Below are positions 56,150 to 64,000 of a stretch of 64,000 nucleotides of DNA, one piece after another. Source of the stretch: Linnemannia schmuckeri (Eukaryota > Mortierellomycota > Mortierellomycetes > Mortierellales > Mortierellaceae); contig JANATG010000004.1 of the NCBI GenBank assembly GCA_029449235.1, forward strand, positions 2,356,001 through 2,420,000, in the 5' to 3' direction. Within the stretch, counting starts at the first letter, position 1, and each line of letters starts with the position of its first letter. The notes under the pieces are model-generated. The model saw only the letters and a list, made by a program, of their open reading frames with translations. It had not been told where the DNA came from and ran no database searches. A program made the translations under genes and the position numbers.

Positions 56150-58329
56150 ATGACAGGATCAAAGTCAGTCAACCCTCTGCCCTACTCTGACTTCCGGAGC
56201 GACACTGGTGAGTAGGAGTGAAGGATGGAACCAAAAAGGCTCACTTAGACAACCTAATTGCAACACATGGCTACTACGGCACTATGCACTGTGGTTTGTG
56301 CTTAATTGCCTTTGAGTGGTGGTACGAATCACAATGCGACTGAGATCTGGCTTTTTCTTTGTTTGTTCTTGTCTTCGTTACTCATATTTTGTTCCTTTTT
56401 TTGCTTCCTTTTGTCTTGCTTAATTGTTGCTTTGTTCCTGAATGATGATGAATAGCTACTGCGCCAACACCTGAAATGTTTGCAGCGATGATGAAGACGT
56501 CTCTTGGAGACGATGTCTATAACGAGGACGACTCCGTCAAGAAGCTCGAACGATATGTGGCCACGCTCTGTGGCCACGAGGCTGCTCTTTTCTGCTCATC
56601 TGGCACTATGGTAAGTACAGTAGACCATAGACCACAACAATGGACAATGAACAATTGAAAGAAAAAAAATATGCAAGGGTATAACAATGGCTCTTTTCTA
56701 AGATATCTTTATTTCTCTTTTGCCCTGGTTATTGAACCCTACATTAACAACCACACATCCATCTAGACAAACCAATTGGCTCACCGTGTGCATCTGTCCA
56801 ACCCACCACAGTCGGCCATGGTTGATATTCGATCCCACGTCTTCAACTATGAGGCCGGTGGCATCTCATTCCATTCTCAAGCTGCCGTCTACCCTATCAT
56901 GCCCTCGAACAACAAGTACCTCACTGCTGAGGATGTCGCCTCAAGACTGGTTCTCGACGTCGATGTCCACTATGCCCCCACCCGAGTTATCTCGCTCGAG
57001 AACACCCTCAACGGTACCATCATGCCCATTGAGGAGATGGAGCGCATCCGTATCCTCACCAAAGAGCATGACATCAAGCTTCATCTCGACGGTGCTCGTC
57101 TCTGGCATGCCAGCATTGCTACTGGTATCTCGATGAAGGAGTACTGCAGCCACTTTGACACTGTCTCCCTCTGCCTCTCAAAGGGCATTGGTGCCCCCAT
57201 TGGCTCGATTTTGGTCGGCAGCGAGGTGACCATCAAGAAGGCTAGGCATTTCCGTCTGCTTTTCGGTGGTGGCTGGAGACAGGCTGGTCTTTTGGCCGAG
57301 GCCGCTCTCTGGGGTATCAAGAATAACTGGCCCACGATGGAGGATACCCACCGTCGTGCAAAGTGGCTTGAGCGCGTCTTCCTTCAAGTAGGATGTCAGG
57401 TCACCAATCCTGTTGACACCAACATGGTCTGGGTCGACACAACGAATGCGGGCTTCACAGTAGACGACTTGATAGTTGAGCTCGCTAAGGAGGGGATTAA
57501 GATTAGTGGAAGTGGTTGTCAAGCGCGTGTGGTTTTGCATTACCAAATCTCTGACGAGGCAGTCCAGCAGTTTATTGAGGTCCTCCGCAAGATGGCCCAC
57601 TCCTCGCGCATGAAGGTCAATGTCGATCTCATCAAGACCTCAATGCTAGAGCACCCACATAGCATCTATGATGACGAACACAACAAGACGACTCTCCCCT
57701 CTCCTCCTCTCTCACCCGACAGCCCTATTCTCGGACAGATCCAGACCCTCCCCGAGGACCATTCTACGAAGGTGGATCAGCAGCCCGAGAAGAAGGTCAA
57801 CGATTTAGATGCAGAGTACGAGGTCCTGCCACACTCCAGTATACAGAGCGGACCTGACATGAAGCGGTGTCTGTTCGAAGAAAGCACCGAGCCTACCTTT
57901 GATGCCACCGAACCGTACCAGCCAACGTCTCGCCGCTCGACACCACGGCCCATGAGCGCATCCTACTATGAACCCGAGCAGATGAAGGCCCGAGTCCGCG
58001 AAGTCGAGCAAGCATTTGGTATGCGCAAGAGCTTTAGCGTAAACCTATTGGAGGACGGCGAGAACGCATCCGGAGATGATCGTGCCTCCTCACCACGGAT
58101 GATTCGGACGACTCAGTCTCTAGATCTTCAAGAGATTGAGGCACGAGCAGTAGTAGAACAGCTGGCTGCAGCTGAGTCACAGCGACCCCAAACAGCCGTC
58201 TCAGCAGGCGAAAAGAAGAAGGTGAACAAGATCCAGTACCGCCTAGCTCACAATCCTGCCAGCAAAGCCTTTAAGCGCGCCAGTGTCCGGATCGTTCGCT
58301 GGGGTAGCTTTTTGAACCGTGAAGCATAA
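56150..58329 (+). CDS. GLY1: L-threonine (allo-threonine) aldolase with a 230-residue C-terminal extension
   Basis: Three exons (56150-56207, 56456-56610, 56767-58329) join in phase to 591 aa. The enzyme is PLP-dependent and splits threonine/allo-threonine to glycine and acetaldehyde. Landmarks: YSDFRSDTATAPTPEMFAAM, GDDVYNEDDSVKKLE, EAALFCSSGTMTNQLAHRVH, ISLENTLNGTIMP, IKLHLDGARLWHASIATGIS and SLCLSKGIGAPIGSILVGS, with the PLP lysine at about residue 210. LLFGGGWRQAG and DTNMVWVDT follow. The catalytic part ends near residue 360. The remaining about 230 residues are Ser/Pro/Glu-rich with SPPLSPDSP, RRSTPRPMSASYYEPEQMKA and a basic end (NPASKAFKRASVRIVRWGSF). Usual aldolases are 340-400 aa. 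The extension is in the same exon and frame, so it is not an annotation join. Confidence 0.92.
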
Positions 58330-61016
58330 TTTCTTTCACATATTAAAATCTTTAAACTAAAAAATAGACAAAAAAAACTAATCACACCTTTACGCAATAC
58401 CCTTTCTAAACACTTGTGGTTTACTTGTAGTCATGATGCACTTGTTCTATGTACTTGTATAAAAAAAGGCCCATCTCAGTCGTTTTCTATCTTCAAAATT
58501 AAAAAAACACCATCTCGTTCCTGTAGGAAAGATGTGAGCTCGCTTCTTTGGCCCGTGTCGACATGGTGAGTGAGCAGTGATAAAAAAAAACACAATGCAA
58601 TGCCACGGCTCTCGCTTTTTTTTTTTTTTTTTTTTTTTGTTGTGATCAGAGAACACCCTTCCTCTTTCTCTTCCGTCAGATGAAACCTTGCATGACGCAT
58701 GTGGCCGATGGCTTGAGCCAGCGAATACACGCCCTCATGGCCCCTATCGATCTTTCGCTTGTCTTTTTTTTCCTTTGCTTTGCCTTTTTTTAGGCAGTTG
58801 AAGTACAGAGGAGTACATAGACTAACAGACCATCCAGGCCCGCTTACTTACTCACTCGCTCGTCCGCATGCTCATGCCCATGTCCATGCACACACCACCG
58901 GACTATCCCCACGCTCTTTTTTTTTTCCTTCCAACGGAACGAGCGGACATTTTTTTTTTAATCCTTTTTTTTTTTGCATGAATGACGCAGGGGTATGGGA
59001 ACTGAACCCAACGCCCAAAAAAAACAACAAAATAGAAAAAAAAAAAAGTGTTGGCGGATAGGGGATGCATACGACAGGGAGAAGGGAGCAGTTGCGAAAT
59101 AGACCTACCATGTCCCCCCTCCCCCCTATTCCTCCTTCTCTATATCATGCTATTTTCGCGCACTTTTTAAAAAGACAAGCGCAGTAGGCAGTAATACGCC
59201 ACAAACGGATAAAAAGGCACATCAAGACAAACAAGGCAGAAAGATATACGTCGGAAGGGATGGAAGGATGGTAAAAAACACGAAGAAAAACAAACAGAGA
59301 CAAATAGAACATACAAAACAACAAGCAAGTAAACAACCAGAAACCAACGAACATGCATAATGCGCACGGTCAAAATGTCAAAAAAAGGCACAAACGACAA
59401 ACAAAAGTAGACAGCTTCCAAGGTCAAGGTTAGGGCTTGTTATTCAGATTGTAATATCTTATGTTTGATCTCATATCTCCAATACACTATGAGAAACTAT
59501 GAGGAGGCACCAAAAACAAACTAGGGAAGTACAACATGGAAGAATAGAGAAAATAAAGCAGAGAAAAACGGAGACAGAGAGAAGCAAGGAAAGGAAGAAG
59601 GGAGGAAGAGGGGTGATTACCATAGTTTGCGGGAAAATGGAACAAGAGAAATAGAACAAGGGGTGTTTTGAGAAGGAGGAAGGGGAGAAAAAGTGGAGGA
59701 GGAGGAGGAAGAGAAAACATGAATGGTCTATGGATGAAGTTACTGCAGAACTTAGGAGGTGGGCGGATAGGCAGACAGACGGACAGATAGATAGACAGTA
59801 TCAGTATTTTATCGTCATGTTTTGTAGCTGTTTGACTTTCGTCCCTGTCGACTTACTCCAGCGAACTTTGTTCGTGTTCAATCCAATTTACCAACAGGAG
59901 AGCACAAAGCAAGGTGGAGGAACCCTTCCATGAAGGGGTAACAATAGGAGAGGAAGGAGAATAAAGGGAGACTGTGGATGCTAAAGGGATGAAGAATTTT
60001 CGTTCTGTGGAACAACACCGTTTAGCCCCTCCTCTCTCTTTTTTTTTTTTTTTGTGCGAGCTATCCATTCATTCCTTGCCATTGTCCTTCCTGTCAATTA
60101 GCCCTTTCCTTTTTGTTTCTTTCCTTGCCCCCTTGGTTGGGGGTTTCTCTCGTTAGTTTTCTCCTCAAAAACTTTCTTTCTTCCCGTTGCCTTTTGCCCC
60201 TTTGGACATAACACACCATAGGGACATAGAGACATCAAGGTGAACCGTGCATAGAGTCAACTGAATGTTTGCATCGACCCTTGGGAGGAACTAGAAAGTT
60301 TAGGCAAGCGAGAAGAGGGGAAGGAAAACAGACAAACAAACAAAGCAAAAATAATGCCCCTCCTTTCTGTGTTTCATGATATTGCATTATTGGACTTGCC
60401 ATCCAGGACGGTGAAGCGTTCTCCAAGAATGTAGTTACTCCAGGGACAGAGAGAAGGAAAGTAAGGCAAGTCAGCAAAGAGAGAGGAGGTGAGAGAAGAG
60501 GAGGGATGGGAGGAAGTTCAAGGGTGGTTATGAGTATGGTGTAGGAACAAGTAAGTTTATAATGTTTTCCGAGGATGACTGAATAATGGGGAGTTGAAGA
60601 TGAGGTTAGTACTTCGCCGGTCTACAGGCGGCGTAGACAAACACGCGTTCGACCTATTGAACTAAGTTTACGTTCAACACGTCACAGAAGGCAGGGAACG
60701 GTCGCATGTTCTTCGCGCAACAGAGTTTCAACCCCCTACGAAGAAGGAACACTACTTTTTTTTTTGAAAGTACACACGCACACCTACACGCTCGATCGCC
60801 TCGGAAAGACAGGTAACAACGCATGGGACACAAACAGCGATGGTCGAAGCAAAGGACATGGAAAACGGGAGCATAGAGTGTTACAAACCACTTTGCAGGA
60901 TTGAGATAGAGCACGGTCCATAGGAGATCTGGATCCAAAAATCGATCTAGGAACACTTTCTCACTCATGTGTACTACCTCCACACGTTACTTGTTCATGC
61001 AATCAGGGTCGCCGCC
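58330..61016. other. Gene-free interval between threonine aldolase and NAA15
   Basis: Contains the aldolase 3' UTR, T-runs (about 58617-58638, 58917-58926, 60040-60053), a purine-rich block on the plus strand at about 59570-59720 and mixed sequence from 60590 to 61000. No frame is protein-like. GTTCGACC near 60647 resembles part of a tRNA T-loop, but flanks do not pair. Confidence 0.5.
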
Positions 61017-64000
61017 ATGAGAGAACTGCCACAGAAGGAAGCCAACTTGTTCAAGCAAATCTTGGTAAGGAGAGGTTTTCGAACGACGAGAACTTTTGCA
61101 ATGTGAGGTCTGTCCACTTTGACCTTCGGTCGGCGGCAGACTCGATCAGATCAAGTGTGTCCTAACCGATTTTTTTTTGTTCTTTTTGTCCTTCACTGGT
61201 CGGTCCAACTATTGAGTAGAAATGCTATGAGAACAAGCAGTACAAGAAGGGATTCAAGGGAGCAGAGCAGATCTTGAAAAAGTTCCCCGAGCACGGAGGT
61301 AAAACAGTAAATCGAAACAACAAAACCGATATCGGGAGCAGAGTGCAAGAAACATACTGCTACTCAGTAATGCCATTGACATCAATGACAAACTAAAGCC
61401 AATGCTGATTTTTTTTTCTTTTCCTATTGATTACTGTTAGAAACTTTGGCCCTGAAGGGGTTGTTCCTTAACCATTTGGACAAGAAGGAGGAGGCATACG
61501 AGTTTGTCAAGAAGGGTCTTCGCCACGACTTGCGAAGCCATGTCTGTAAGTCGAAGGTCAACACACATCCTCAGGAATCACAGTTGAGAGCAAAAAAGCA
61601 AAAACCAGGACGGGACGAAGGGGGGCATGTGCGTTCATGGAAGACGCCTTACTAACGTCTGGAATATCGACAATCGGCCACCTTTCTCATCTATCCTCGT
61701 CATTTTTAGGCTGGCACGTTTTTGGACTTTTGTACCGTTCGGATAAGAACTACGAGGAGGCTTTGAAATGCTACTCTCAGGCTCTCAAGATTGATAAGGT
61801 AACGACCCCGATAACTAGTTCAGTTTGTTTTGTTCTCCATTCTTCTCCTTTTCGTAGATCAAGGAGTTGGAGTGTACCATCTCAATCAGTTGCCTCTAAC
61901 ACGTTACATTGTTTGAAACGATCGTTGTATTATAGGAGAACCTCCAAATTTTGCGCGATTACTCCTTGCTTCAGGTTCAGACTAGAAACTACGAGGGCTT
62001 TGCAGAGACTCGTCATATCTTGCTCGAGTTGCGTCCTCAGAACAGGCAATTCTGGATCGGTTTGGCTATTGCTTACCACATGATGGGCAAGCCTGATCTA
62101 GGAATCAAGGTCTTGACCACTTATGAGGAGACCCTCAAGGTGAGCATCTGTTTTTTTATTCGCATGGACCAGGAAACCCGAGCTTTATGGATGCAAAGGA
62201 CCACAAGATCTAATGCCAATAGTTTGATTATAAATCCGTAGGACATCCCCACCAAGCCTGACTATGAGCACAGCGAGATGTTGCTGTACCACAACTCGAT
62301 GCTGGAGGAGACTGGCGACATTCAGGCAGCATTGGAACATTTGGACACGATCGAGAAGCACGTTTGCGACCGCAACGCTCTTCGGGAGAAGCGCGCCAAG
62401 TACTTTTTAACTCTTGGACGTCAGGATGATGCCGAGAAGGCTTACAGAGGCTTGATTGCCCACAACCCCGACAACTTTGCCTACTTTGACGGTCTTCGCA
62501 AGAGCATTGGACTTGGTCACGATAACCTGTCTGCCGAGGAGGAGGCCAGGCTTCTGGATCTCTTCAAGGAGCTTCAGAAGGAGTACCCTCGTTCGAACGC
62601 AGCCAAGCGTCTTCCTCTGCGCTACGCCACTGGAGATGCCTTTGTCAAGGTTGCTGACGAGTACATGCGCAACAACCTCAGGAAGGGTGTCCCTTCACTC
62701 TTTGTCAACATGAAGACTCTCTACACCATCAAGGAAAAGGCTCAGGCTGTCGAGAAGTTGGCTCTCGGCTATCTTACTGCCCTGGACAAGACCAAGGGCT
62801 TTGACAACTCTGGTATGCACTCTGCAAATCTGTTAAAAAATTGTTGGAAGTGTTTACAGGTATGACACGAGATCATTGAGTTGGACTACTAATACCCATA
62901 ATCCGCCTCTGTCTTCCGCCTGATAGGATCGACTGTTGAGCCACCAACTGCTCTCCTCTGGACCTTGTACTTTGTCGCTCAGCACTACGACTTCAAGCGC
63001 CAGTCGAACGAGGCTTTGACCCACATCAACCGCGCTATTGAGCACACGCCTACACTTGTGGAGCTTCACATGACCAAGGGACGCATTCTCAAGCACGCCG
63101 GCGACTATGTAGAAGCGATGAATGTCTTGAACGAGGCTCGCGAGCTGGACTTGCAGGATCGCTTCATCAATTCCAAGTGCTCTAAGTACATGCTCCGTGC
63201 TGACAAGATGGCTGAGGCTGAGAAGACTGTCGTCATGTTTGCACGCGCAGATATTGCTGACCCCTTGAACGATCTGGTCGACATGCAGGCCATGTGGTTT
63301 ATTCTTGAGGCTGGTGAGAGTCACCTTCGTCAGAACCAGCTCGGACGCGCCCTGAAGCGTTTCCATCAAGTCGAGAAGGTACAGTGAAAGAAGGGCTTTT
63401 TCACATTTCACATTAGCTAATTATTGCGAGGCTCAGTGTGTAGGGTCCTCGACTAATGCTATTTTATTTTTGGTGGCGTCACATTATTAGCTTTTCGCCG
63501 ACTTTACTGAGGATCAGTTCGATTTCCATATGTACTGTCTCCGCAAGATGACCTTGAGGGCCTACATCTCGTAAGTCAACGCTGCTTCCTTTTTTTTTTT
63601 AATATGTTTTTTTCGTACTTGTCATTCGTGAAACGATATTCACATTTCCTAACCAACTTACAATATTTCTATGGTGGAAATGTAGGCTGTTGAAGCTGGA
63701 GGATCAGTTGAGGTCACACCAGTACTTTGTCCGCGCTGCCCAGAACGCTGTCCAATGCTACATCACCCTGTTCGACAAGCCCGAGGGCGCCGACTCGGAG
63801 GAGATGGAGGGCATGACCGAGGCCGAGAAGAAGAAGTTCCGCAACAAGCAGCGCAAGGCCGAGCTCAAGGCTCAAAAGGAAGCCGAGGAGAAGAAGGCCC
63901 AGGCTGTCCAGGAGATCGCCAAGAAGGGCGGAAAGGTCGATGAGGATCCTGAGGGGCTCAAGTACACCAAGACTGAGGATCCCCTGGGCGAGGCACTCAA
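61017..64000 (+). CDS. NAA15: NatA N-terminal acetyltransferase auxiliary subunit NAA15/NAT1, 3' partial
   Basis: The gene starts at GCCGCCATGA and runs off the window. Exons: 61017-61064, 61220-61298, 61441-61545, 61710-61798, about 61936-62140, about 62242-62812, about 62928-63379, about 63491-63570 and about 63686 onward. The protein is a TPR solenoid: MRELPQKEANLFKQILKCYE, NKQYKKGFKGAEQILKKFPE, ETLALKGLFLNHLDKKEEAY, CWHVFGLLYRSDKNYEEALK, RDYSLLQVQTRNYEGFAETR. Later blocks are LLWTLYFVAQHYDFKRQSNE and EKLFADFTEDQFDFHMYCLR, and a Lys/Glu-rich segment (TEAEKKKFRNKQRKAELKAQ) is typical of the family. NAA15 holds the catalytic Naa10 and docks NatA at the ribosome exit to acetylate Ala-, Ser-, Thr- and Gly-starting proteins. 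About 680 residues are visible; the family is about 850. Confidence 0.95.

Noticed and set aside
60600..60665. tRNA-like GTTCGACC
   Set aside because: Flanking bases do not form a T-stem and no cloverleaf is visible.

Overview
The window is nuclear DNA from a filamentous fungus. Genes are split by short GT-AG introns (mostly 50-150 nt, a few near 1 kb). Proteins carry Q/H/S/P-rich low-complexity tracts. Intergenic DNA is full of A/T homopolymers and pyrimidine-rich blocks. The gene set includes exportin-4, SNAPC3, a type III glutamine synthetase, an SPT23/MGA2-like factor and a ZAP1-like factor. That set points to an early-diverging lineage (Mucoromycota, most likely Mortierellomycotina). The taxonomic call is inference from gene content and style, not from a marker gene.

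Layout. 1-2690 (+): 3' part of a YME2-type mitochondrial inner-membrane protein. 2880-7411 (-): exportin-4. 7412-10954: gene-free, ending in a TATA box and a CT-rich, ATG-free leader. 10955-13012 (+): unrecognised 685-aa protein. 14008-17781 (-): Sds3/BRMS1-family Sin3-HDAC subunit with AT-hooks. 21584-28545 (+): 1,701-aa regulator joining an SPT23/MGA2-like Rel/IPT domain and ankyrin repeats to three Crz1-like C2H2 fingers. 28934-32091 (-): glutamine synthetase III. 34296-43297 (-): three head-to-tail genes, NUP93/NIC96, SNAPC3 and a ZAP1-like zinc-finger factor. 44198-46815 (+): dihydroxy-acid dehydratase. 47143-47949 (+): SelW/Rdx-family protein. 47950-56149: 8.2 kb without a protein gene; its last 1.4 kb looks like the leader of the next gene. 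56150-58329 (+): threonine aldolase with an unusual C-terminal extension. 61017 to window end (+): NatA auxiliary subunit NAA15, cut off by the window.

The genes do not form a pathway cluster. They are an ordinary mix of housekeeping genes (nuclear transport, snRNA transcription, N-terminal acetylation, amino-acid metabolism) and regulators. For most genes I checked the splice phases by joining exons. The coding totals for the IPT/zinc-finger gene, ZAP1-like gene, SNAPC3, glutamine synthetase, Sds3-like gene, dehydratase, SelW and threonine aldolase all come out as whole numbers of codons.

The most interesting items are: (1) the IPT-ankyrin-Crz1-type finger fusion, which lacks a tail anchor and has plausible calcineurin docking motifs in its linker; (2) the ZAP1-like factor with nine Cys-Cys pairs and a His-Gly-His tract that look like metal-sensing regions; (3) a repeated promoter design, a TATA-like box followed by a pyrimidine-rich leader with no ATG at all, reaching 1.4 kb upstream of threonine aldolase. 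No tRNA, rRNA, CRISPR array, transposase or viral gene was recognised.
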